Of a stretch of 64,000 bases of DNA, positions 22,605 through 34,020 are shown one piece after another. The DNA comes from Carposina sasakii. Taxonomy: Eukaryota; Arthropoda; Insecta; Lepidoptera; Carposinidae. The notes under the pieces were generated by a model. It worked only from the letters and a program-made list of their open reading frames with translations. It was not told where the DNA came from and ran no database searches. Every line of letters starts with the position of its first letter. Position 1 is the first letter of the stretch. The stretch is from contig CP053162.1 of the NCBI GenBank assembly GCA_014607495.2, positions 124,001 to 188,000 of the forward strand, in the 5' to 3' direction. Position numbers and translations under genes: made by a program.

Positions 22605-22867
22605 TACAGGGTGTAACAAAAAGGGTATGTTAAGCGAAAAGCTATGTAAATAGCCCACTATAGAGAACCTATCCACAAAATTTTAGACCCGAAATCACAT
22701 GTTTATTTTTCCCGATAGTATGGAGAATTTTTAAATATCTCAGAAATTTTTATACAATCTTGAAAAATAAAAATGTGATTTCCAGTCTCAATTTTTGTAG
22801 ATAGGTTCTCTATAGTGGGCTATTTCATAGCTTTTCGCTTAACATACCCTTTTTGTTACACCCTGTA
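22605..22867. mobile_element. hairpin MITE family A, copy 1
   Basis: Starts CAGGGTGTAACAAAAAGGGT and ends with its reverse complement, flanked by TA. The long arms (about 100 bp) include AGCGAAAAGCTATGTAAATA and CCACTATAGAGAACCTATCC. Other copies are at 29787-30050 and 35124-35352. It is probably mariner/Tc1-like by the TA site. Confidence 0.85.
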
Positions 22868-22884
22868 TAGGTAGGTACGGCTGA

Positions 22885-23085
22885 GTTCCTTGAAATGGTG
22901 TAGCCAGAACAGAAGTATCATCATGGAGATCCCTCAGCCATGTTTAGCATGGCGGGAACAAATATGAACGATCTGTGACAAGTCGACTGAGTTCCTTAGT
23001 CGACTCTTACGACATGCACGAAATGATTCGAGATGCAGATGACGTATTTTACTAAAACGCCCATCAGCACAATATAAGCATACCT
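22885..23085 (-). repeat. repeat family X copy
   Basis: Inverted family X: GTGTAGCCAGAACAGAAGTA, CATGTTTAGCATGGCGGGAA, TTAGTCGACTCTTACGACAT, then the left-end block ACTAAAACGCCCATCAGCAC. Confidence 0.7.
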
Positions 23086-24310
23086 ACATACTCGTAAGGG
23101 ATGTTTACGGTTTTTTATTTGTATTTATATCGAATGATCATAAACTAAAAGAAACATTTGCGAACGAAAAACTTCACTAGCGTGAAAACTTTCCGGGATA
23201 TAACGATTTCAAAATCACAATTTTAGACTTGCCAAAAAACGCTCCATACAAACGGCTACATAATTATGACGTCACTCTTTCGTAACTTGTATGCGCGTAA
23301 AGGAACTTTTGTTCTGCAGCTATTTTAAATATTGCGTTTATAAATATGGTCACAAAGCAAAAGTTGCTGTAAATGATGCAGGTGGATATGTGGTGTTGTA
23401 ATTTTCAATTAAATTTACATTTGAAAAATGGACTTGCCCACTTAACTTTGAAGGCTTATTACTACCACATTTGGACACTTAATCAAATTGTAAATTTTAC
23501 AGATAGGTATAATTTTGATGATTTATTCTGATAAGCATAAAATGTAATTAAAATTCAACCATGTAGTTAAACCCATGTAATCCGTCTCTCACAAATTCAT
23601 AGAAAAAGCCCCTACTCATGTTATTGACTCCACATAACTAGCTGCATTATGTATCTATCTATGTATTGTATAGGTAGATAATGCAAGATATCTCATTCTA
23701 GTCTCCAATCAAGTTAATGAGTCCGCTTTGCATTTGATCGATTGCACTTTTTACAGGCAAATGCTTTCAAACCGGATCCTTCTAGAACAGGGTCCAGGAC
23801 CGTGAAGGGAGGACCATAGGGAGGTACTATTCTTAATGTAGGTACCTACATCTAGGACCGCTAATGAGTGTCACCACAGCGAAGTATCAGTCAATCACTA
23901 GCTAACTATCATTTTAACTTTGAGAACCAGTGACGTGATTATAATGTAGACGCGGGGTCTCATACAAAAAATGGCACGAGTGGATATAGGTACAAATAAA
24001 CGTAATTTACATCTTATATGTAATTAGGCTTGACTTTGCTTGTATCAAATTATTATAATATAATTATTAGGTACAATATCTTCCTATGGGAAGATTTAAG
24101 AATCTTTTTTGTTATTTAAACGTATTATGATAATAATTTCATCTTCAGGACGAATAGATTAGGTATTCTTTATTGTACACAAATTAAAACCATACACATG
24201 AATTTACATAGGTACAGGAGAAATGTATAATGGCGTGCTTATCTCTTCAAGGATTAGATATATTGATAGAAACATGTGAGCTTATTTATTAATAACTGGA
24301 CTTTCCATTT
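23086..24310. other. intergenic, no gene recognised
   Basis: No supported gene or RNA. Confidence 0.4.
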
Positions 24311-24314
24311 TTAC

Positions 24315-24560
24315 AGAGTGTTTTTTCGTTGCCACCGTATACTTAGAAGGGCTACGTAGGTACTCTATACTCATAAGAGGAGATACCAAATCCCTGCTCT
24401 ATACATCAAATAAAGTAAGTTTTTTTTAAACTTGCTGGGAAACTATTCTTTTTGACATGATTGCGCGAAATACAGTGTTTCGTGAACTTTTTAATAGGCT
24501 ATTTTAAATATATTTTTTCGTGAAAAATGTTTGTTACACGCGTCTACATGCATTTGCAAC
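24315..24560 (+). mobile_element. MITE family B, truncated copy
   Basis: It starts ACAGAGTGTTTTTTCGTTGC and shares CTATACATCAAATAAAGTAA and ACACGCGTCTACATGCAT with the full copies at 29401-29784 and 46837-47212. It breaks off into a family X scrap at about 24560. Confidence 0.7.
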
Positions 24561-25528
24561 CAGAACTGCAGGATTATAAAGGGGATTCTACAGTCACGTT
24601 TTCATTAACCGACTTCAAAAAAAGGAGTTTGTTCTCAATTCGTCTGTATGTATAATATTTTTTTTTAAGTGCACAAAAATGATTCCTAATTGTGTTTTCA
24701 GTACGGATGAAGTCGCAGGATACGGCTAGTACTTTATAACCACCTAACTGTAGTTTTTTTAACTAGAATAGCATTGGAAGTACTAAGTGACGAACCACTA
24801 GAAACAGGTATGAAGATTTACAAGAACTAGATTCATTTAAATAATTACACTTGTATGTAAAGACCTATCATTCCGCGCCTAATCCAAAAAAATATAAAGA
24901 ATTATGACAGTTGAATTTACGTGAAATTATGGATAGAAATTACTTGGATATAACAATTTTATGAAGACAAATAAGTAGTGTATATATCATAACTGTCATG
25001 AACAAAAAAACAAGCGTTGGAAATATTATTAAACTTGAATATTAACAACAGGACCCTCTTATCCGAACCCGTATGGAATCTTGTTCTTTTTCCGCACGTG
25101 AAAACTATCATGTCATCACGCTTATGATACCCAGGATTCGGCGGGAAAAGATGGAAGGGTGCAGGTGTAATTTTCTTGTGAAAATCAAAAATTATTTGTA
25201 AATGGCTTGCATATGTCCGTAAAGTGATGTTTTCTGGTAAATAAGTTATATTTTGATTACTTGTGATGTGAATCTAGTGCGTGTGCATGGTTTTATACGC
25301 AGGTAAGCTGAGTAAAACTTTAGCCGGAATACGATCTCTGCATGGGCCCATGTAAGTTGTTTCTGCAATTATTTTTCATTTTGACTAACTTTACACTTGT
25401 TCTTGAGGATTTTCCCGACGTTTCCATTCATCATCATCATTATCATCCATCATAAATTCAGAAATCATTTACCTAAGACAATGGCTGCATGGGCTTAGTT
25501 CCCTTTGCCTTTCCTTCGGGATAAACTA
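24561..25528. other. repeat scraps, no gene
   Basis: A family X scrap (AGAACTGCAGGATTATAAAG) at about 24563-24600, an AACCGACTTCAAAAAAAGGA block at 24608, and a Helitron-like end (ACGGATGAAGTCGCAGG, then CTAG) at about 24700-24730. The rest is unassigned. Confidence 0.45.
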
Positions 25529-25529
25529 A

Positions 25530-25640
25530 ACAAAAAAAAATTGATACCCAGAGGTTGGTTAGAATCATGCAAATGCTCACCCACTTTTCATCTGTCAGTC
25601 CATTTCAAGCCCAACTTTACGTCAGCTACAATTCATATTT
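25530..25640. repeat. SINE-like repeat copy, related to 19381
   Basis: Contains AGAGGTTGGTTAGAATCATG, CACCCACTTTTCATC and TCAAGCCCAA, a diverged copy of the repeat at 19381-19510. Confidence 0.45.
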
Positions 25641-25837
25641 TACTAAATAGGCATAACCTATAAGTTCCCATCCACCTACTAATCTGACTTTAGTTTTCTG
25701 TAGGTATCCCCTAATGGGACAAAGGGCTTACTAACTACCCTTACTATCTACCTGACACTCTTGTGTTCCTAGATGTGACAGAAAACTTCCACATCCATGC
25801 GTCCCTTTTCAAGGTTCGCGCCTCAATCCGCTCCAGA

Positions 25838-26364
25838 GGGGTAAGCACGAACCTCTCGATAGTCCGTAACGCTATCGTCCAACTGTCAAATCACATAGCG
25901 TTAAGGCGCTGTGATCAGACAAAAGAGGCATTCTAGAATCGATTTTTTTAAATACTTGTCCGATTACCACAGCTCTAATTTTTTTATATGTTATTATTTA
26001 AATCTTTATCAACTTTTTGGCCAACGTGGAAACTCAATTACTTAAAAAATTCTCGATAGAATTTCGATTTGAAAATTACCTTTTTTACGTTCTTATAAGC
26101 GAAATATCTTGAAAACTATTGTGAATATCAACACGAAACTTGCATAGTTGTATAGCGCTTTATCAGATCTAGTTTATGGCCAAAGTACATTTTTTATAAA
26201 TTTTGTAGATAATTAACAATTAATAAAAAACAAATCTACACCTACGCTGTGTTCTAATCCTTGCACTGGCCAGTCTCGCTCGGAACATTCAGTACCGCCG
26301 TGATCACTGTCAACGCCGGTTCTGTGCTTGTTTTTTCGCGCGTAAAAAGGTTCGTGCTTACCCC
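25838..26364. mobile_element. 527-bp DNA element, longer relative of the 15954 MITE
   Basis: The termini GGGGTAAGCACGAACCT and AGGTTCGTGCTTACCCC are perfect 17-bp inverted repeats. The interior (about 25920-26320) is non-coding AT-rich sequence with no transposase. Flanking duplication is not clear. Confidence 0.75.
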
Positions 26365-26394
26365 ACAGGTCGAAGTTTTTCGCTATTGCGATGA

Positions 26395-26562
26395 TCGTCG
26401 GCATTCCTAATTTTGGATCTGTTTTTTATAATTACAGTAATTTTTATTTTTGTATTTTTTTGGATCTTAATATCCTGGAAACCATAAACTTCCCATGGAA
26501 AAATATGCTCGTAATGACGAGGAGAATGCGTAATATCCAGAAACATTGAAGTAAAAAAACGC
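26395..26562 (+). mobile_element. MITE family B, 3' fragment
   Basis: Contains CTTAATATCCTGGAAACC, CCATGGAAAAATATGCTCGT and AAAACGCCCTGTA, matching the right half of family B with divergence. Confidence 0.55.
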
Positions 26563-28760
26563 CCTGTAGGTATGTCATTACCTATCTACGATCTTAAAAG
26601 ATTTATTAGAGAGTTACATCACGGTACCTGTCACTGTTAGTACCTCACTCGGTCACTCCTCATCCTCATACATCACAACCTCCGTCCTCTTACCACTAAC
26701 CACCGTAATTATAACCGAGTCCTTCTGTATGTCATCATTACCGCGCTTGACAAATTGTGAGAACGTTCAGGGAACTGTTTACTTGTAATTAGGCTTCTAA
26801 TGTGTATTAATTATTCCGTCTGTGTATGCAGTATGCAGTTATTCTCCAGTAAGTAAAAACTAAGCTAAAAGATGCAAAACAGCGTGGAATATTGTCAGAT
26901 CTGATTTTGCTTGAAAATCGATAGAGGCGGAACGGAAGGAAAGTCGTCCTTGTCCCCCGAATTAACAATTTCTGTTACAGTCCTTATTTGATAGACACGT
27001 CGTTTCGTACCATGATAAGGAAACCGACCCACAGCGATTATAGTCACATTCGCCGCACTTTTTATTGACTCCTGCGCAAGACAACTTGCTCCATTCTTTC
27101 AGAGGATTCTGAATTTTAAGATAAAGGGATGGGGTGTATATTACAACTCAGCACAAAATTACTTTGTGTACTTTTCAAGGAACTTAATTAATTACTAATT
27201 AGTGGATGTCTTCGATCAAGAGCACTTTTTACCCTTAAAGGTAAAACAAGGGATCGTACTGATGCGTGGCTACAGTAAGCAACAGGCGAACTACAGATCA
27301 ATATCAAATTCACAGGACGTATATTAAAACCTCAATTGTTTTATAGACAACTTGCGGATGAGAAAACTTCAAAATTCGCTTCTTCCATTTTTCTTATCTT
27401 GGAATTTTGGGGAATCCTTTCTTATCGGATGTTTATGTCCTAAAAAGAACACACCCTCAAAATTTCCGATCTTTACGATCAGCGGTTTAGGTTGTGCTTT
27501 ACTCGTAGGCTGCGCGTTGATCCGGCATTCAGTCATTCCGGATAAACCATGGAAGAATACTTATATTTAAAGGTATACCTACCAATATAATTTTATACCT
27601 TTATATTTTAACGTATAATCAGATTATCTACTGATCGAACAGCCCATCTACTACCTAAGTAGTTACTTGTAGTACCTAGCTGAAGTTTTTGCAACGTCGG
27701 CATTCAAAGCAACAAAGAGAACTGTACTAATATGAGAAGCCGACATTGTCTGCATGCCGGTGACGCCCGGTGATGCATCACCAGCCCGCCCGGTGGTCCC
27801 GCAATCAATAACAGCTTCATATGTCCATGTTTAATATTAACTATGTAGTATTGAAATTTAAGTTGATGTTAGTTTGTGTGTGTTGTATGTTTGTACTCTT
27901 ATTTTTCGATATTGGTAGCAAGTCCCGCGTTGTTTGGTCTTGTCCCGTATATTTACCCCTGCTGTCCATGTGTGTAAGAGTTGGAGAACTTTTCTTAACA
28001 CAAAGCTCTACCTACATAAGTCTATCTAGTTCCCCTGCCTCTGGTCCTCCAGGGTGCTAAGAATCAAGGACAATACAGTACCTATGGTACAGGGAGCTTA
28101 GCCAATATAACAATTAGTAATTACAAGCGATTTTTGATGTCGCTGTAGATGTAGCAAGATCAACATTTATCCAAAACCAGTTATACTTTATCGTACCGTT
28201 AAAGAATAACCCAGATAAAGGCTTCCTATTCAAATATATATTGGAAATGGAAATTTAGCATGTTAATTACTTGGCAGACGTAGTGGCTTAGTTGTTCAAA
28301 CGTTCAAACAAAGGATGAGGAGATGTGCCCAAAGCGAGTATACGTTGAGGGAAATTTTAAAAAATATGATATTATCGAGAGTGCCCTTTTTGGCACGGTG
28401 CCCGCTTTAGGCATATCTCCCCTACACATTTTCGGAAAAAATTTTAACATAATTTATTTTCCCTCGAGTCGACTCCAGTATTTACAAATATACCTGCGAC
28501 GTTAGACAAAGCCAGTGCCAACACTAGTACACCAGCCGTTTTTCCCAACATCAGTCACAGCGGCTCGTTTGTCCGTCTGTCTGTTCCCCGTCGGCTCATC
28601 ACACATAATTGCTGATTAGCATACGGGACAAGGTTCCACTGTAACGGGATCTGATGTAATGAACTTATTTATAACAATTATTACTTTAAACTGTCTGTAC
28701 TAGCCGAAGATGATAAACATTGCTATTAATAAGCTGTACTTATTTATCTTAGCTCACTTC
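26563..28760. other. intergenic, no gene recognised
   Basis: Short hydrophobic open frames around 27350-27570 and 27820-28060 have no start context, splice partners or homology that I recognise. Confidence 0.4.
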
Positions 28761-28763
28761 TGC

Positions 28764-29153
28764 ACCAGTAGCATGGTAAAAACGCGACGCGGGTTTTTTT
28801 TATCAACCGCGCGAGTGTTTCCAGATGGCAATGACAGAGATTCGGACGGAACACGCGCGCGACCCGTTTTTTAGACAACTCGTGGAAGCCGTGCTACCTT
28901 TGCGAAAGTAAAATGAACTTTTTACGTTCAACACTGAATCGCTAATTGAATTGATATACAGTCACACGAAACGTCAAAATCAGCGATAAGGCCCCGGGTT
29001 AATTTAAACGCCTTGCTCGCAACCGCGAGTTATATATCGCGCGTTGGGTTCAATGTCAGCTTGAAGTGTGAAACGTCATTTTTTCGCGAATTTTGACGTT
29101 TAGGCGCCACATAAAGCGCGATATACGTAAGTTGCGGACGGCATGCTACTGGT
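28764..29153. mobile_element. DNA element with 12-bp termini, GC-rich
   Basis: ACCAGTAGCATG at 28764 is mirrored by CATGCTACTGGT ending at 29153. The 390-bp interior is CpG-rich compared with its surroundings (GCGCGCGACCC, AACCGCGCGAG) and holds no coding frame. Termini this short make the call moderate. Confidence 0.5.
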
Positions 29154-29194
29154 CCTGTTACTCCAACTGCGTAGGTAAGTATATGTATAAATAA

Positions 29195-29312
29195 ATCATC
29201 ATCATCAGCCTATTGCAGTCCACTGCTGGACGTAGGCCTCTCCCAGGGCATGCCTCAAGACTGCCATGGGGGGTATTTGCCCATAGTCACCACGCTGGGC
29301 AGGCGGATATAA
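29195..29312 (-). mobile_element. RTE-like LINE 3' tail
   Basis: CATCATCATCAGCCTATTGC followed by GTCCACTGCTGGACGTAGGC and GGGGGTATTTGCCCATAGTC, the same block as at 56818-56945. Only the 3' end remains. Confidence 0.65.
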
Positions 29313-29400
29313 ATAAATACGCATTTTTAAATGTAGAAAAACACTAGGTTCAAAAAACAATACATAGGTATATCTACTTTCTCAATTTCCCACACTGATA

Positions 29401-29784
29401 TACAGGTTGTTTTTTTGTGGCCACCATTAACGAAGGGTACGTACTCTATACATCAAATAAAGTAAGTTTATGCCAAAAAAATGCTGGGAAAAAAATATTT
29501 TTATTTTTTATTTTTTTTTATTCCTTGGTCGTGCGAAATTTATAGTGTCTAGTGTTTATGTTAGTTTTTTTATAGACAGATATTAATTATTTTTCGTGAA
29601 AAAATCCTGCTACGCGCGTCTATGTGCATTAATGCAGAAAAACGCAGTCTATTTACTCAACTTTGGACCCTAATATCTTGGAAACCAGACACTTTCCAGG
29701 TATGCTTCCATGGAGAAAAATGATCGTGATGATGAGGAGATTCCGTAGTTTTCGGGAACGTTGACGACCAAAAATCATCCTGTA
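29401..29784 (+). mobile_element. MITE family B, full-length copy
   Basis: The element 29403-29782 starts CAGGTTGTTTTTTTGTGGCC and ends CAAAAATCATCCTG, with TA on both sides. It shares CTATACATCAAATAAAGTAA, ACGCGCGTCTATGTGCAT and GGAACGTTGACGACCA with the inverted copy at 46837-47212. A family A element abuts its right end. Confidence 0.8.
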
Positions 29785-29786
29785 TA

Positions 29787-30050
29787 TACAGGATGTAACA
29801 AAAAGGTTATGTTAAGCGAAAAGCTACGTAAATAGCCCACTATAGAAAACCTATCCACAAAATTTGAGACTCGAAATCACATGTTTATTTTTCCCGATAG
29901 TATGGAGAATTTTTAAATATCTCAGAAATATTCATTCAATCTTGAAAAATAAACTTGTGATTTCGAGTCTCAAATTTGGTGTATAGGTTCTCTACAGTGG
30001 GCTATTCACGTAGCTTTTCGCTTAACATACCCTTTTTGTTACACCCTGTA
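29787..30050. mobile_element. hairpin MITE family A, copy 2
   Basis: The element 29789-30048 starts CAGGATGTAACAAAAAGGTT and ends CCCTTTTTGTTACACCCTG, with long inverted arms like copy 1. Its left TA is separated from the right end of family B only by TATATA. Confidence 0.85.
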
Positions 30051-30307
30051 TAAGGTCTAGAAAGAACTATTGATTACCTTTCTAGGATTGTATTGGTAAA
30101 TAAATAATGAGTTTTAATGAAAAAATAATCTAGATTAATGCACTAGTTTTCGAGAAATAAAATAAACTTCAATATTTTAATACTGTACTTTAATAAGTAT
30201 TTCTCGTACCAAGTGTTTCGTTGTGCCTAATGTATAGTTAGCCTACGTATTTCTGACAAATTTTATGTAGTTGTGAAAACTCTATTCTATTTATTTCATT
30301 TGCTTAT

Positions 30308-30331
30308 GAAAGAAAGAAAGAAAGAAAGAAA
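30308..30331. repeat. (GAAA)n microsatellite
   Basis: Six tandem GAAA units, followed by ATTATTTATTCAGCATTC, a block often found at LINE tails in Lepidoptera. Confidence 0.8.
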
Positions 30332-31229
30332 TTATTTATTCAGCATTCAAAAATGTTTCACAATACAGCCAAACATAAAAACATAATTATGCTGAAATGG
30401 ACCCAGCTCAGTATATGAGTTGTTTTATTTTTGTATACAGGAAGATCTATTCAAGTAATATTACATTTAAGTACAATTTCCATGCACACCTCGGCTGTTT
30501 ACAATTTATCCACGATTAGAGCACTTATATGGACAATTTTAATAAATTATCAGTATATGTTAAAGTTAGCAAATCCGCGATAGTCCTGTATCCAGGAACA
30601 CACACGACGCCGCCGCCGGCATACATCAAACGGTAATTGTCCACATATTACCTCATGTAATTAACTCCACTAGAATTAATTCCTTTAGGATAAGTATCGC
30701 CAAATATTTTAATGTAGGTACTTCGAGAAACTATTTATCAATTTAAACAGCCTTTAAACCTCTTTAAACGGTTTAAATGTGTCGAGAAAAATCTTTAAAG
30801 CTCCCAAAATGGCTGCCTCGGGACGCGGAATTAACTTAAATTAACTAAAAGCAATGCAGTTTTAATTAAAACGAAATCCAGAGCAGAGAATTAAGAACAC
30901 AAATATCCAACAAGCTAGAAAACATTCTTTGTATGCTAAAGCAGGCTAAAGCTGAAATTTTTATATGTGAATATGATTGAATACTAACGGAAATATAATA
31001 TCTTGTATCACCACGAACTCTTTTTAAAGCTAGGTTGCTTAATTATGGCAACGATACTCGTATGTCGCTTACACTGCAATACCCTCGTCTCTCTTCTACA
31101 ATGAGAACAACACATATAGAATTCACAGTAAGGGCAATGTTTTGTTCTTTGTCAATGTTTGTTAATTGCATGTTATGTTCATGACTAAAAAACTGTCAAA
31201 CTTATAGTTTATCGCATTAGGGGAACCTG
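30332..31229. other. intergenic, no gene recognised
   Basis: No coding frame or RNA gene seen. Confidence 0.4.
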
Positions 31230-31920
31230 CACTGAAAAAACGTAACTGCTATAAATAAACAAGTTGCCGCTATTTACAACCGAGTAACTTGCTTCGTATG
31301 GAGCCTGCAAAGTTCGTTGTTAAAATTACACAAGTCAAATTCGTTAACATCTGTTGGTAATATAAACCGAGTAAGGTGGTTAAAAAATAAGTATTCAAGG
31401 TTTGTTGCTTCTATCCTAGTCACTCAGTAAATTTAGCAAACCTATTTACTATAGTGAATAGCGAGTTACTCTGTTAACAATACCCAACGTACTTGTTGTG
31501 TTTAGCAAAGTAATTCAGTGGGCTCAAATATTTTGTTTCGTAAAACTAGCTAGGAAGCTTGGTAATGTTTATCATGTTTATTGGGTAGGGACAGCCAATC
31601 TACTTTGTTACTTCAACTCAAATCAATTTGGCATACGTAGCCAAGTTACTGGGTACTGTCAATCGTGTTCATTGGGTAACTATAACTAAATACTCTGTTC
31701 TTTCTAGTCAATTAAGATTGGTAAATTTACTAAATAGCCAAGTTACTTTGTATTATGAGGCGGGTTTATTAGGTAACCATAGCTAAAATACTTTTTTCCT
31801 TCTAGTCAATTGAAGTTGCTATTTTTAGCCAAGTTACTTTGAATTCTTAAGCGAGTTTTTTCGGTAATTATAGCTAAAATACTTTGTTGCAAGTACCAAT
31901 TTAAACGACACATCTAAATA

Positions 31921-32188
31921 TACAGGTGTTGCAAAAATATCCGTAATAACTTTAAGGGGTGTTTCTACTCATTATTATGATGAACTTTTACTATGCGACC
32001 AACTCCGAAATCGAGAAAAAAAATCAGTTGTTGCATTCAAATGTTCAATACCCAATTTACAGACATGGACTTCAGTCCAGCTGATTTTTTTCCGCGATTT
32101 TGGAGTTGGTCCCATAATAAAAGTTGTTCATAATAATCAGTAGAAAAAGCCCTTAAAGTCATTACGGGTATTTTTATAACACCCTGCA
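31921..32188. mobile_element. hairpin MITE family C
   Basis: Starts CAGGTGTTGCAAAAATATCC and ends with a diverged reverse complement (TTTTTATAACACCCTG). Inner arms such as ACCAACTCCGAAATCG and CGCGATTTTGGAGTTGGT also pair. It is nested in the 31230-33787 unit. Confidence 0.7.
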
Positions 32189-32624
32189 TATTTTTAGTAT
32201 AAGCTGACCTGTGACTGTTCATAGGCTTTACGAACAGTGCGAGGTAAGCTCATACTGAAAATATGTACTTAGTTCGATATGTTGTCATTTGTACCATTGT
32301 TACTCGCAGTGCAGTGGGCAAAAATTTGGCATGTCGAAAAAAAACCAATGAAATGTTCATGCAGTAAAACAACAGTCATTTTGCCGACAGACCAAAAATA
32401 GAAGAAACTGAAAGAAAAATATGTACATAAATAAAATAAGCTTTATTGTGTACTCGATACAATCATTTCAAGTAACATAATACACTTAAATATTACTCCT
32501 CTCAAAAATAGTACTCAAGAAACGAAACTGATGTTCCCTTTTTTAATTTTCGCAATAACAGGGTGAAATTTGCAAACTTTTATGGAGTGACTCAGACCAC
32601 GAACCTGAACTTTAATTATAGGAC

Positions 32625-32695
32625 AGACTCCAACATCATCATCTTCCTGCCCTTATCCCATTATTTATGGAGTCGGCGCAACATGGTTTCTATCG
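32625..32695. repeat. CTTCCTGCCC...GTCGGCGCAACATG repeat
   Basis: ATCTTCCTGCCCTTATCCCA and GGAGTCGGCGCAACATGG form a block also present at 50501-50545 (CTTCTTCCTGCCCTGTTCCC, GGGGTCGGTGCAATATGT). It is a known type of dispersed lepidopteran repeat of uncertain class. Confidence 0.55.
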
Positions 32696-32825
32696 AAACT
32701 CACATTGCCAAAGTTTTGGCATTTGTTGGTTTTTTAAAATATTTTTCTAGCTGTGAACAAATAAAAGAAACGTGATTATATAAAAGTACACTAAAGCAGA
32801 CCAAAATTCACAAAAACTGAACTCA

Positions 32826-33089
32826 CTACCAATATCCTTTGGGTTTTTTAAGAGCCGCATATTCATCGAAGTATTGAGCTATGGTTAACTCTTTTGCAGC
32901 AATTAACCTTGACTCTGTGGTCTCTTCCCACTTTTGTGCTACAGCTGTCCAAGGTTCAGAAGAATTTTTGAGCCATAAAAGTTTGTCTTCTGCATCAATC
33001 TCTTTAGTTAGTCCGTCTGGTAAACGTACCCTTGGAGATTGAGGTGAAGATCCTCGCGGTACAAAAAAGTAATTGTTTATTTTTGTCAC
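32826..33089 (-). pseudogene. coding remnant, probably of the surrounding transposon
   Basis: About 80 residues with protein-like composition, including DAEDKLLWLKNSSEPWTAV, KWEETTESRL and AALKKPKGY. The frame has no ATG at its left limit: the first codon is GTG and TACTTTTTTGTACCGCGAG just inside it could be a 3' splice site. The W-x(n)-W-x-x-T-x-x-R spacing followed by a GY motif recalls poorly characterised proteins of insect mobile DNA, but I cannot name the family. It ends in TAG at 32826, or a donor (TTG|GTAGTG) lies just before. A nearby stretch on the same strand at about 32700-32765 (LEKYFKKPTNAK) also looks protein-like, but simple splicing to it does not keep the frame. It could be a broken exon. 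Confidence 0.35.
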
Positions 33090-33867
33090 TTCACTGTACT
33101 TCCTACCCTACTGTTATAATAAATAAACCGGTGAAAAGTTTTTTTTTTATAAATTTTAATCTAACTTGTGTTTAAGGCTTTAACATTAACATACACGTCG
33201 TTACGCGACTATGATTTGATAGAAATGACCGAATTTTCAAGCTACACAGCCGATTCCTTGTTTATTTTTATCAAGTTACTCGGTCAAAAATAGTATTAGC
33301 TTACTCCATTGTTAATTGCCGAGCTGTGCTTATTAACAATAGACAAGTAACTTGTTTATTTTAAGCAAGGAAAACGGTTATATGCATCGTAGCAAGTTAT
33401 TTTATTTTAGCCAACTATGATTATGTCTAAAATTAAATGACTTACATATAATTAAATAATAATGTACGCTTGTCTATTTTTAACCAAACTTTGAGTAAAC
33501 ATTAGCTAACTATGATTGTGTGTAAAATTAAATAACTTACAAATCATGAAATAATAAAGTAGTTTGTCTATTTTTAATCGAAATCGGTAAGGGCAATATT
33601 TACCCAGTCTGTAATTTTGAAATAGATAAGTACTATGTTAATAATAGCCAAGAATATTTAGCAATACTTGCTTGTATAATATTAACAAAGCTTTATTGCG
33701 CATTTTAAATATGTCTTGATTGAATGCAGCAGAATAATTTTTAACCGAGCTAAATTGGTACTTTGCTAAAGATTTTTTTTTTCAGTGTGTAAATAAATAA
33801 ATAAATAAAAATTCTTAGTATTATCATATCTGTGATTACACGCATCTACTCTCCTAAAATGTGATTA

Positions 33868-34020
33868 CCGGAACTGCAGGAGTATGAAGAAGATCTTACA
33901 GTCACGTTTAGCATAGCGGGGACAGATAAGATCAGTGACTAGTTGCTAACTCGTCGCCTAAAAGAGTGGAAACAACTCTGCTTTTAAAGTTTGTTAGGTA
34001 ACCCGTTGATTCATGCGTAC
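33868..34020 (-). repeat. repeat family X copy
   Basis: Inverted blocks GGAACTGCAGGAGTATGAAG, CACGTTTAGCATAGCGGGGA and GATCAGTGACTAGTTGCTAA. Confidence 0.65.

Larger units (their letters stand above)
31230..33787. mobile_element. 2.56-kb DNA-transposon-like unit with subterminal repeats
   Basis: The left end CACTGAAAAAA is mirrored by the right end TTTTTTTTTCAGTG. Inside both ends (about 31250-31900 and 33230-33780) there are many diverged short repeats around AGTTACT, AAGTAACTTG and ACCGAGTAA in both orientations, the pattern of subterminal transposase-binding sites. The centre holds a short protein-like frame on the minus strand (32826-33089) and a nested hairpin MITE (31923-32186). Target duplication is not evident. 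Superfamily unknown. Confidence 0.5.
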
